Shown in pieces: positions 1 to 7,029 of a DNA stretch of 13,423 bases; position 1 is the first letter of the stretch; each line of letters opens with the position of its first letter. The DNA is taken from positions 1 to 13,423 of the forward strand of contig CAVGBM010000110.1 of NCBI GenBank assembly GCA_963627445.1, read 5' to 3'. The notes below the pieces were generated by a model. The model was given only the letters and a program-made list of their open reading frames with translations, made no database searches and had not been told where the DNA came from. A program made the translations under genes and the position numbers. This DNA is from F23-B02 sp963627445 (GTDB taxonomy: Bacteria > Bacillota > Clostridia > Oscillospirales > Oscillospiraceae).

Positions 1-4
1 ACGA

Positions 5-13
5 GAGTGCTAA
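5..13 (+). promoter_or_regulatory. Right half of a CIRCE operator (HrcA site), cut by the window edge
   Basis: Bases 5-13 read GAGTGCTAA, an exact match to the right arm of the CIRCE element (TTAGCACTC-N9-GAGTGCTAA), the operator of the heat-shock repressor HrcA. The left arm would lie just outside the window. The half-site is 134 bp ahead of an hsp20 gene, a plausible HrcA target. It is a 9-base match only, so the assignment depends on the missing arm. Confidence 0.6.
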
Positions 14-22
14 GGTTTACAT

Positions 23-52
23 TTTGTTCACAGAAAACACTATATTTGTTCA
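23..52 (+). repeat. Direct repeat TTTGTTCA x2 in the hsp20 leader region
   Basis: TTTGTTCA occurs at 23-30 and again at 45-52, 22 bp apart start to start (about two helical turns), in AT-rich DNA between the CIRCE half-site and hsp20. It may be a second regulator site or part of the promoter region. TTGTTC (46-51) followed after 17 bp by TATATA (69-74) is a possible but weak promoter. Function is not established. Confidence 0.3.
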
Positions 53-146
53 TATCTATATGGTACTTTATATACAACAAGAAACAAAAGTTATAAACAA
101 GTAATCGAGTTTATAGCTTTCGCCAATAATTTAGGAGGTACTGATT

Positions 147-575
147 ATGTTTGAACTTATGCCTTTTGGTTACCGTCGTGTATCCGCTTATAACCCGTTC
201 CGTGATTTTGAAGAAATGAGCCGCAGCTTTTGGGATAACACCAATGTCTCTGCTTTCCGCACCGACATCACCGAAAAGGACGGCACTTATGTCCTTGAGG
301 CCGATCTCCCCGGCTTTAAGAAGGAAGATATCAGCGTTGATATCGACAAGGATTGCCTGACCATCACCGCCGAGCACAAGAGTGAGGAAAAGGAAGAAAA
401 CGCCGACAGCTACATCCGCCGTGAGCGTTACTACGGTTCCTACACCCGCAGCTTCAATGTCAAGGGCATCGACACCGAGGCCATCACCGCCGCTTACAAT
501 GACGGCGTGCTGACCCTGACAATGCCGAAGAAGGAGCCCGAGGTCCCCGCGGCAAGACGGCTCGAGATCAAATGA
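147..575 (+). CDS. hsp20: Hsp20 / alpha-crystallin family small heat-shock protein
   Basis: A 142-residue ATP-independent holdase that binds unfolding proteins in the cytoplasm during stress. The alpha-crystallin domain covers roughly residues 35-130. It begins at the FRTDITEKDGTYVLEADLPG strand region and ends in the family signature GVLTLTMPKK (about 120-129). The short tail contains L-E-I, matching the C-terminal IxI-type motif used for oligomer contacts. The N-terminal arm is short and aromatic (MFELMPFGYR), as in bacterial class A members. The start is set by AGGAGGT at 133-139, 7 bp before the ATG. The gene stands alone: it has a CIRCE half-site upstream and a bidirectional terminator after it, and converges on the glycogen operon. 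Family assignment is secure; the exact client range is unknown. Confidence 0.95.
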   Translation: MFELMPFGYRRVSAYNPFRDFEEMSRSFWDNTNVSAFRTDITEKDGTYVLEADLPGFKKEDISVDIDKDCLTITAEHKSEEKEENADSYIRRERYYGSYTRSFNVKGIDTEAITAAYNDGVLTLTMPKKEPEVPAARRLEIK

Positions 576-640
576 TCCGAAACAAAGCTTGACCCCATCA
601 TCAGATGTTTTTATTCTCTCTCTTTTTCAATCCCCTTATG

Positions 641-672
641 CAAAACGCACGGTCGTTAGACCGTGCGTTTTG
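641..672. terminator. Bidirectional intrinsic terminator between hsp20 and the GH13 gene
   Basis: A perfect 14-bp inverted repeat (CAAAACGCACGGTC / GACCGTGCGTTTTG) with a GTTA loop. The A and T runs at the two ends give a U-tract on either strand. It lies between two converging genes and touches the stop codon of the minus-strand GH13 gene at 673, so it probably ends both hsp20 and the glg operon transcripts. The 65 bp between hsp20 and this hairpin hold nothing recognisable. Confidence 0.9.
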
Positions 673-2961
673 TTATGTTAACTTATAAATTTCAACGGAC
701 ATTGGCGGAACAAGCTTTGCTTCGCAGCCGCCTAAAAGCGGCGTGGCGTCAAACGGTACAGTGTAATAATCGTCCGAACGATTGATAACACAGAAAATTT
801 TCTCGTTTTCTGCCTGCCGCAGAATGACGATGACATCCGCAGACGGGGTAAGGATTTGCATGCTGCCGCCCGTCAGGGCAGGGGAGGTGCTGCGTATCTT
901 ACCAAGGCTCACATAGAAGTTATGTAAACCGCTATTAGACGGTTCAAACGGCTTGCGATTAAAGGGGTCACGCCCGCCGTCAAGGCATTCCTCGTCGCCG
1001 TAATACAGGCAGGGAACGCCCGGGACGCAGTATTGTATTGCAGCGCACAGACGTTGAAGCCTCGTTGCCCGCAATGCCTGCTCGTCGGTGAGCGTGAGCT
1101 CTGCTTGCTGATTGCGGTCAAGCGTTTTGACATCGTAATCAAACGCAAGCGCCGTGTGCAGCCGCTCCACATCGTGCGAGCCGAGCAAATTCATAAGGCA
1201 GCGGTACATCGGCTGCGGGTAGTTGTGATACTGCCCGAGCAGGAAGTCCCGCAGCTCGAAGGCAGTTTTCCGATTAAGCGCAAAATCTATGACCGCCGAG
1301 CGGAACGGGTAGTTCATCACCGAATCGAGAGAATAGCCGAGGGCGTAGTTTCGCATTTTACCGTAGCTTGTTTTCGTAACGGCATCCTCCCAGACCTCGC
1401 CGATGATGACGCTGTCGGGCTTTTCGGCCTTGGATGCATCACGGATAAGGCTCAAAACCTCGTCCGGCAACTCGTCTGCAACATCTATCCGCCAGCCGGA
1501 AGCGCCGAGCCTCAGCCAGCGGCGCACGATGCTGTCCTCGCCGGCGATTATATAGTCCTGCCATTGGGCGTTTTGTTCGTTAACCTCGGGAAGGTCTTTA
1601 AAATTCCACCAGCAGCGGTAATCGTCGGGAAAGTACCGAAAATCGTACCACGGGTAGAACTGTGAATCCTTGCTCTGATAAGCGCCGAGCGTCGGGTAGC
1701 TGCCGCAGCGGTTAAAATAGATGCTGTCAGCGCCCGTGTGCGAGAAAACGCCGTCATTTATAATACCTATGCCGAACCGTGCAGCCTCTGCGCATAGGTT
1801 GACATAATCCTGTTCATCGCCCAATATCGGGTCAATTTTGCCGTAATCGGAGGTGTCGTAGCGGTGATTGCTGCGCGCCTCGAAAACGGGATTTAGGTAA
1901 ATTACTCCAACACCGAGCTCCTTTAAATAAGGGAGCTTTCTTGTTATCCCGCGCAGGCTACCGCCGTAAAAATCATCGGGGGCGTAGTCTTTTTCAAACT
2001 CCCGGGGCATGAAACGCACGGGCTCATTGATGCTCCCGTGCAGCTCCGGCGTCTGCCCGAGCGCCTTGTGGTATTCGATGCCCTCACTTGCATCCTCAAA
2101 GCCGAAGCGGTCGGGGAAAATCTGATACATGATGCACCCGGCAAACCACTCGGGCGTGGTGAAACCGCGCTTAAACACCGTGAGCCGAAAGCCTTCCGCC
2201 GGAGCGTCGCTCAAGACGGAAAAATGCCCGTCACTCCCCGGGCAAAGCCAGCGTTCGCCGCTCTCGGTATTGAGCTTAAAGCGATACCAAAGTGCCGCGG
2301 GGTTATCGGGTGCAAAGCTGCACGAGAAGCGATCCCCGTCACGCTGCATGTCATATTCTACGCTGAACCCATCGGTGTAGACGCAAAGCATGGCACTCTT
2401 GACTCCGCCGAAGCTGCGTACGCTGAACTTGACCTCGCTTCCGTCCTCAACTGCGCCGAGAGGAAATCGGAAACTTTCGTAATATGCATCATGCACCGCA
2501 AAACCGAAGCTTTTGAGCGCATTATTGAGCACCGCCTGCAAGCTTGCCGTCCTCGGCTGAACGCCGTGCAGCCAAGGAATTTCCGGCGCAGCGCTGTCAC
2601 TTCCGAAGCAGCGGACGACAATGACGCAGGCATCAAAAATGCCAGAGCCGCAATCGTCCAGCAGCACACGCAGAAGCTCGGCGGGAATGAGCGTTTTGCG
2701 CTCTGACGGGAGGAATTCGTGCAGAAATTCGAGCGAAAGGCCGCTTTTTGTGCACCTTTCGACCGCATAATTGATCGCTGCCGAGCAGATCAGATATGCG
2801 CAGGTGTTCTCGTCAGCGTCGTCGAGCACCGCCCAGTTTCGACCGTCAAAGCTAAGCCTATAGCTGCGCTCATCGTGATAAGCGATGCTCAGCCTGCCGT
2901 CGTGCGACCATAGCTCGTCATAGCCGCTGCAGGTTTTTGCGATGCGTGTCACAGCATCCAT
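673..2961 (-). CDS. GH13 family alpha-amylase / neopullulanase-like glucan hydrolase
   Basis: A 762-residue cytoplasmic enzyme (no signal peptide) that likely hydrolyses alpha-1,4 (perhaps also alpha-1,6) links in glycogen, maltodextrin or cyclodextrin. The catalytic barrel starts near residue 275 (MYQIFPDRF). All four GH13 regions are visible: DGVFSH (403-408), GWRIDVADE (489-497, nucleophile D493), GEVWED (521-526, acid/base E522) and SHD (595-597, D597). A GDEE...GGRDPFNRKPF stretch (655-672) is typical of neopullulanases and cyclomaltodextrinases. Residues about 165-265 resemble a CBM34-like beta domain. Residues 1-130 are not recognised and make the protein longer than the usual ~580-600. 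The ATG overlaps the glgA stop by 13 bp and has GAGG 8 bp upstream, so translation is probably coupled. It is the last gene of glgB-glgA-GH13. Substrate specificity cannot be fixed from sequence alone. Confidence 0.9.
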   Translation of the reverse strand: MDAVTRIAKTCSGYDELWSHDGRLSIAYHDERSYRLSFDGRNWAVLDDADENTCAYLICSAAINYAVERCTKSGLSLEFLHEFLPSERKTLIPAELLRVLLDDCGSGIFDACVIVVRCFGSDSAAPEIPWLHGVQPRTASLQAVLNNALKSFGFAVHDAYYESFRFPLGAVEDGSEVKFSVRSFGGVKSAMLCVYTDGFSVEYDMQRDGDRFSCSFAPDNPAALWYRFKLNTESGERWLCPGSDGHFSVLSDAPAEGFRLTVFKRGFTTPEWFAGCIMYQIFPDRFGFEDASEGIEYHKALGQTPELHGSINEPVRFMPREFEKDYAPDDFYGGSLRGITRKLPYLKELGVGVIYLNPVFEARSNHRYDTSDYGKIDPILGDEQDYVNLCAEAARFGIGIINDGVFSHTGADSIYFNRCGSYPTLGAYQSKDSQFYPWYDFRYFPDDYRCWWNFKDLPEVNEQNAQWQDYIIAGEDSIVRRWLRLGASGWRIDVADELPDEVLSLIRDASKAEKPDSVIIGEVWEDAVTKTSYGKMRNYALGYSLDSVMNYPFRSAVIDFALNRKTAFELRDFLLGQYHNYPQPMYRCLMNLLGSHDVERLHTALAFDYDVKTLDRNQQAELTLTDEQALRATRLQRLCAAIQYCVPGVPCLYYGDEECLDGGRDPFNRKPFEPSNSGLHNFYVSLGKIRSTSPALTGGSMQILTPSADVIVILRQAENEKIFCVINRSDDYYTVPFDATPLLGGCEAKLVPPMSVEIYKLT

Positions 2962-4433
2962 AGATAGAGCCTCGCATACTCGCAGGCAGACTTTGTGAAG
3001 CTGAAGTCAGCCTCCATGGCGCTGCGGACAAGCGCCTTCATGGTGTCCGGCTTGCGGTAGCAGTCTATGGCGAGCAGCATTGCATCCTTCATCTCGTGCG
3101 CATTGAAGTCTGCAAAGGAAAAGCCCGTGCCCTCGCCGGTAAATTTATTGTACGGCGTGACCGAATCCTTGAGCCCGCCCGTTTCACGCACAATAGGCAG
3201 CGTGCCGTAGCGCATGGCGATCATCTGCGACAGGCCGCAGGGCTCAAAGCGTGACGGCATGAGCAGAAAATCCGCACCGGCGTACACCTTGTGCGATAAC
3301 TCCTCGTTATAGCCAATGTAGGCGCAGAGTCTGCACTTCCAGCGGCTCTCGGCCGAGCGCATGAAGTCCTCATAGCACTTATCACCCGTGCCGAGGACAA
3401 GAAACTGCATGTCGTTATACTGCATGAGCTCATCTATCATGCACTCGACAAGCTCAAAGCCCTTTTGCTCGGTCATGCGCGTGACCATCGCAAAAAGCGG
3501 CACATCCTCGCGCTTCTCAAGCCCGGTGAGCTCCTGAAGCTTAAGTTTACATAACTTCTTGCCGCTAAGCCTGCCCTTATGGTAATTTGCCGTAATGGCG
3601 GGATCGGTAAATGGATTGAAGGTCTTTACATCAATGCCGTTTATAATGCCCGAAAGCTCGTTTGACCGGGCGCTCAAAATGCCCTCAAGACCCTCGCCGA
3701 AGTAGGCGGTCTTGATCTCCTCGGCATAGGTGGGGCTCACGGTATTTATCCTGTCTGCAAACACGCATCCGGCCTTTAAAAAGCTTGCACAGCCGTTGAG
3801 CTCCATAAACTCGGGCGTATAGTATTTATCCTCAACACCGAGCAGATCCTGAACATAGTCAAAACCGAATTTGCCCTGAAATGCAATGTTATGTATCGTC
3901 AGCAGCCAGCGAGTATTGGCGTAAACATCGCCGTACTGCGTCTTTGCCAGCATGGGCAGCATGGCGGTGTGCCAGTCGTTGCAGTGGACGACATCGGGCG
4001 TAAAGCCGAGGTTCGGTATCGCATCCAAAACGGCGCGGGTGAAGAAGGCGTACTGCTCGCCCTCCTCGTAGCCGCCCTTGTAGATTTTGTCTCCGAAATA
4101 AAACTCGTTGTCAACAAGGTAAACGCACACACCGTCAAGCTCCAGCCGCTCGATGCCGCAATACTGCGTGCGCCAGCCGAGGTTAACATAAAAACAGAAC
4201 ATGTGCTCGATCCTGTCTGCGTATTTATCCTTGATGCAGCGGTGATACGGAATTATTATCCTTGCGTCGATGCCGAGCTCCTTTAGCGATCTCGGAAGTG
4301 TGCCGACAACATCGGCAAGTCCGCCGGTCTTGGAAAGCGGCGCACATTCGGCGGCGGCAAGCAGAATATTGGGCAGCTTCTTGCGCCCCTTTTCGTCGAG
4401 TATCGCTTTAAACTCCTTCTTCATTTTTATCAC
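2949..4433 (-). CDS. glgA: Glycogen synthase (ADP-glucose type, GT5)
   Basis: Transfers glucose from ADP-glucose to the non-reducing end of a growing alpha-1,4-glucan. The ADP-glucose-binding KTGGLADV motif is at residues 35-42, within ECAPLSKTGGLADVVGTLP. HNIAFQG (181-187) and NDWHT (152-156) are typical of GT5. The C-terminal Rossmann half has TRMTEQKG (318-325), GTGD (348-351) and the retaining-GT motif FEPCGLSQ...RETGGL (396-421, E397). Length of 494 residues is close to the family norm of about 480. The longest frame opens at a GTG inside the end of glgB (26-bp overlap). An ATG three codons later (4424, MKKEFKAIL) is an equally good or better start, with AAAGGA about 12 bp upstream. It is the middle gene of the glycogen operon; no glgC/glgD (ADP-glucose supply) is present here. 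Confidence 0.96.
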   Translation of the reverse strand: MIKMKKEFKAILDEKGRKKLPNILLAAAECAPLSKTGGLADVVGTLPRSLKELGIDARIIIPYHRCIKDKYADRIEHMFCFYVNLGWRTQYCGIERLELDGVCVYLVDNEFYFGDKIYKGGYEEGEQYAFFTRAVLDAIPNLGFTPDVVHCNDWHTAMLPMLAKTQYGDVYANTRWLLTIHNIAFQGKFGFDYVQDLLGVEDKYYTPEFMELNGCASFLKAGCVFADRINTVSPTYAEEIKTAYFGEGLEGILSARSNELSGIINGIDVKTFNPFTDPAITANYHKGRLSGKKLCKLKLQELTGLEKREDVPLFAMVTRMTEQKGFELVECMIDELMQYNDMQFLVLGTGDKCYEDFMRSAESRWKCRLCAYIGYNEELSHKVYAGADFLLMPSRFEPCGLSQMIAMRYGTLPIVRETGGLKDSVTPYNKFTGEGTGFSFADFNAHEMKDAMLLAIDCYRKPDTMKALVRSAMEADFSFTKSACEYARLYLWML

Positions 4434-6330
4434 TCATCCTTTCGGGAATATACTCAAAGTATACGGCGCTCAGCGGCGGCAGGTCTATCTGCGCACTGTA
4501 CGGCAGGTCGCAGAACGGCTCACTGCGGCTCTTTATCGGCTCGACATTATGTAAACCGCATCCGCCGAAGCGCACATCGTCGCTTGAGAGCACCTCACGC
4601 AAAACGCCCTTTTCGGGAAGTCCGATCACAAAGCCGCGGTGCTCGTTCGGGATAAAGTTGCAGGCGCAAACAAGATAGCTGCCCTTATCCTCTCTTGCCG
4701 AGCGCAGGAACGCAATGGAGCTGCGGTCTTTATCGTTGACATTCAGCCATTTAAACCCGTCCCACGACTTGTCGCAGTCGTAAAGGGCAGGGTAGGAGGC
4801 GTAAAGTTTGTTCAGCGCCCGGTAATACTTCCGCAGCTTCTCGTGCATGGGGTAGTCCAGCAGCAGCCAGTCGAGCGATTGCTCGTAGTTCCATTCAATG
4901 AATTGCCCGAACTCCGAGCCCATGAAGCACAGCTTTTTGCCCGGGTGCGCAAACTGGTAGCCGTACAGGCTGCGCAGAGTCGCAAACTTCTGCTCGTATG
5001 AGCCGAACATCTTATCCAGCATCGATTTTTTGCCGTGCACGACCTCGTCATGTGAGTAGGCAAGGATAAAATTCTCAGAAAAAGCGTACATCATTGAAAA
5101 TGTGAGCTTATCATGCTTGCCCGAGCGAAACAGCGGGTCGGTCGCAAAATAATCGAGCGTATCGTGCATATAGCCCATGTCCCACTTGAAGCTGAAGCCC
5201 AGCCCGCCAACCGACGGCGGCATGGTGACCATGGGGTAGGCCGTCGACTCCTCGGCGACTGTGATCGCCCCTGGGTACTCGGATAAAACGGCGGTGTTCA
5301 GCTTACGCAGAAACTCCACTGCGGCAAGGTTAATGTTGCCGCCCTCGGCGTTCGGCGTGTACTCGCCGTCGCGTCTTCCGTAGTTGAGGTAGAGCATCGA
5401 GCTCACGGCATCGACACGGATTCCGTCGATATGGTAGTTTTCAAAAAAGCAGCATGCCGAGGAGACTAAAAACGACTGAACCTCCGGCATTGCGTAGTCA
5501 AAAATGAGCGTGCCCCACTCGGGGTGGTCTGCCATGCGCTTTTCCTTGCACTCAAAAAGTCTTGTGCCGTCAAAAAGCGCAAGCCCGTGCTCATCCCGCG
5601 GAAAGTGCGCCGGTACCCAGTCCATGATAACGCCGATGCCCGCATTGTGCAGGATATCGACAAACTCGGCAAACTCATCGGGCGTGCCGTAGCGCGCGGT
5701 GGGGGCATAATAGCCTGTGACCTGATAACCCCACGAGCCGGGGAAGGGGTACTCCGTCAGAGGCAGCAACTCAATGTGCGTGTAGCCCATGTCGGTGCAG
5801 TAGTCTGCAAGAGCATGCGCCGCCTTGACATAGTTCACGCTGCCGTCGGGCTCGGTTTTCCACGAGCCGAGGTGCAGCTCGTATATCGACATCGGCTGCG
5901 TGAACGCATCGCGCCTTGAGCGCCTTTGCATGTACTCGCCGTCAGACCAACTATAGCTGCCTGTCCAGACTCTCGATGCCGTGTCAAGCCCCGTCTGCGA
6001 CCAGCGGGCGAAGGGGTCGGACTTGAACACCTTTTTGCCGCCCTTTTGCGTGACGCAGTATTTGTAGAGATCGCCGTTATCAAGCCCCTCGACAAAGCAG
6101 ACCCACATTGTGCCGCACTTTTCCATGGGAGTTGCACTTGTGTCCCAGCCATTGAAGTCGCCGACAAGGCTCACCGCCTCGGCGTTCGGTGCCCACACAA
6201 CAAAGCGGTGCATCTGTATCTCCGGCAGATATCGGCAGCCCAGCAGCAGCCACGCCTTGCGGGCATCGCCCGTGTTAAACAGGAATACATCGTCCTGCGG
6301 CAGGTATTTATCCGTTAGTGACTTATCCAT
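4408..6330 (-). CDS. glgB: 1,4-alpha-glucan branching enzyme (GH13_9)
   Basis: Cuts an alpha-1,4 chain and re-attaches it by an alpha-1,6 bond, making glycogen branch points. With the start chosen here it has 640 residues. A CBM48 domain is near the N-terminus (FVVWAPNAEAVSLVGDFNGWD region, about 43-63). The barrel carries DWVPAH (about 237-242), DGIRVDAVSS with nucleophile D307, VAEEST (about 358-363, acid/base Glu) and AYSHDEVVHG (about 424-433). The open frame reaches 6387, but the first ATG, at 6387, lies on the -35 box. The ATG at 6330 (MDKSLTDKYLP) is preferred because GGAG sits 6 bp before it and a good promoter lies directly upstream. It is the first gene of the operon; its 3' end overlaps glgA by 26 bp. 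Confidence 0.95.
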   Translation of the reverse strand: MDKSLTDKYLPQDDVFLFNTGDARKAWLLLGCRYLPEIQMHRFVVWAPNAEAVSLVGDFNGWDTSATPMEKCGTMWVCFVEGLDNGDLYKYCVTQKGGKKVFKSDPFARWSQTGLDTASRVWTGSYSWSDGEYMQRRSRRDAFTQPMSIYELHLGSWKTEPDGSVNYVKAAHALADYCTDMGYTHIELLPLTEYPFPGSWGYQVTGYYAPTARYGTPDEFAEFVDILHNAGIGVIMDWVPAHFPRDEHGLALFDGTRLFECKEKRMADHPEWGTLIFDYAMPEVQSFLVSSACCFFENYHIDGIRVDAVSSMLYLNYGRRDGEYTPNAEGGNINLAAVEFLRKLNTAVLSEYPGAITVAEESTAYPMVTMPPSVGGLGFSFKWDMGYMHDTLDYFATDPLFRSGKHDKLTFSMMYAFSENFILAYSHDEVVHGKKSMLDKMFGSYEQKFATLRSLYGYQFAHPGKKLCFMGSEFGQFIEWNYEQSLDWLLLDYPMHEKLRKYYRALNKLYASYPALYDCDKSWDGFKWLNVNDKDRSSIAFLRSAREDKGSYLVCACNFIPNEHRGFVIGLPEKGVLREVLSSDDVRFGGCGLHNVEPIKSRSEPFCDLPYSAQIDLPPLSAVYFEYIPERMSDKNEEGV

Positions 6331-6358
6331 CTTATGCTCCAAAACAATTGATACACTC

Positions 6359-6387
6359 ATTATAAACGCAATCGCCCGTAATTCCAA
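6359..6387 (-). promoter_or_regulatory. Sigma-A promoter of the glgB-glgA-GH13 operon
   Basis: Read on the minus strand: TTGGAA (6387-6382), a 17-bp spacer, then a perfect TATAAT (6364-6359). Transcription would start near 6352, giving a leader of about 20 nt before the glgB ATG at 6330. The -35 box is only 7 bp from the -35 box of the divergent promoter of the VOC gene, so the two RNA polymerase sites face away from each other and may interfere. Confidence 0.8.
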
Positions 6388-6394
6388 TAACTTT

Positions 6395-6430
6395 TTGACA
6401 ATCCGGCTTAGTACATTTATAATAAATGTA
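6395..6430 (+). promoter_or_regulatory. Consensus promoter of the VOC gene with a 19-bp palindromic operator candidate
   Basis: TTGACA (6395-6400), 17-bp spacer, TATAAT (6418-6423) is a perfect sigma-A consensus. A perfect palindrome, TACATTTAT-A-ATAAATGTA (6412-6430), is centred on the -10 box. Its two 9-bp arms and single central base fit the binding site of a dimeric repressor. The regulator is unknown. The transcription start would be near 6430, about 20 nt before the ATG. Confidence 0.8.
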
Positions 6431-6450
6431 TTAATTTACGGAGGTGCGGA

Positions 6451-6831
6451 ATGTTTTCCTTCAACCATTTCAATTTCAACGTCCTTGACCTCGAGCGCAG
6501 TCTGAAGTTTTACGACGAGGCGTTCGGACTCAAGCCTGTCCGCGAAAAGGTCGCTTCCGACGGCAGCTTCAAGCTAGTCTTTCTCGGCGACGGCGTGACC
6601 GATTTTCAATTAGAGCTAACTTATCTTACCGAGCGCACCGAGCCGTATGACCTCGGCGAGCAGGAGTTCCACCTCGCCTTTGTGGCCGATGACATGGAAA
6701 AGGCACACGCTAAGCACGAGAAAATGGGCTGCATCTGCTTTGAAAACCCGGGCATGGGCATCTACTTTGTCACCGATCCCGACGGCTACTGGATAGAAGT
6801 AGTTCCGGCCAAGGGCGGCACAAAACAGTGA
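6451..6831 (+). CDS. VOC superfamily (glyoxalase I-like) metalloenzyme
   Basis: A 126-residue protein of the vicinal-oxygen-chelate fold, built of two beta-alpha-beta-beta-beta repeats. The four metal ligands of glyoxalase I-type enzymes are visible: H6 (NHFNFNV), E55 (QLELTY), H74 (EFHLAF) and E116 (YWIEVV). The DPDGYWIEV stretch is the usual C-terminal signature. This supports a lactoylglutathione-lyase-type or related isomerase that may detoxify methylglyoxal, a by-product of sugar metabolism. Small VOC proteins vary in substrate, so the specific reaction is not certain. The start is set by GGAGGT at 6440-6445, 5 bp before the ATG. It is a single gene, divergent from glgB and under a perfect consensus promoter overlapped by a palindrome, which suggests inducible control. 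Confidence 0.88.
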   Translation: MFSFNHFNFNVLDLERSLKFYDEAFGLKPVREKVASDGSFKLVFLGDGVTDFQLELTYLTERTEPYDLGEQEFHLAFVADDMEKAHAKHEKMGCICFENPGMGIYFVTDPDGYWIEVVPAKGGTKQ

Positions 6832-6838
6832 TAAATCG

Positions 6839-6947
6839 GTTTTGAGCGGCCTATTTCCGCCCATGCTGCGCAAAAATCCCCGGTAATACACAAAGTATTG
6901 CCGGAGATTTGTTGACTTGCCTGAACGAAAATATTCTCGCTCAAAAC
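6839..6947. repeat. Long inverted repeat GTTTTGAGCG ... CGCTCAAAAC in the VOC-ssb intergenic region
   Basis: Ten-base perfect arms at 6839-6848 and 6938-6947 enclose 89 bp that contain a smaller hairpin (6874-6910). The octamer GCTGCGCA also occurs twice (6865-6872 and 6949-6956). A further 9-bp pair (GCGCTTTCT 6966-6974 / AGAAAGCGC 7002-7010) lies between this element and the ssb stop. No gene fits the 198 bp from 6832 to 7029. No flanking target-site duplication was seen, so it is not clearly a mobile element; a structured 3' UTR is equally possible. Confidence 0.45.
6874..6910 (-). terminator. Probable terminator of the ssb-like gene
   Basis: An imperfect hairpin: AAATC-x-CCGG-TAATAC pairs with GTATTG-CCGG-x-GATTT around a 5-nt loop. 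On the minus strand the 3' arm runs into five T residues (ATTTTTGCGC), so it suits termination of the minus-strand gene that ends at 7030. The plus-strand tail (TTTGTTGAC) is weaker but could help to end the VOC transcript. Confidence 0.55.
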
Positions 6948-7029
6948 TGCTGCGCACCCAAAAGGGCGCTTTCTCCCTGGCTCGCACCGCCCTTGGTCGG
7001 AAGAAAGCGCATAAAGCCTAAGCTCGGGA

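Noticed and set aside
16..46. TTTACA (16-21) with TATATT (41-46) as hsp20 promoter
   Set aside because: The 19-bp spacer is too long to be convincing; the true promoter may lie at or before the CIRCE half-site, outside the window.
6331..6387. ATG at 6387 as start of glgB
   Set aside because: The extra 19 residues overlap a TTGGAA-17-TATAAT promoter; the ATG at 6330 has GGAG 6 bp upstream and gives a normal N-terminus.
6412..6430. Assignment of the palindrome as a Fur, PerR or Zur box
   Set aside because: It has a 1-bp centre like those boxes but the half-site (ACATTTAT) does not match their known half-sites, so no regulator is named.
6985..7012. A GGTCGGAAGAAAGC stretch resembling the apical loop of SRP RNA
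   Set aside because: The paired asymmetric loop bases of the SRP domain (CAGG / AGCAGC) are missing and the surrounding stem does not form.
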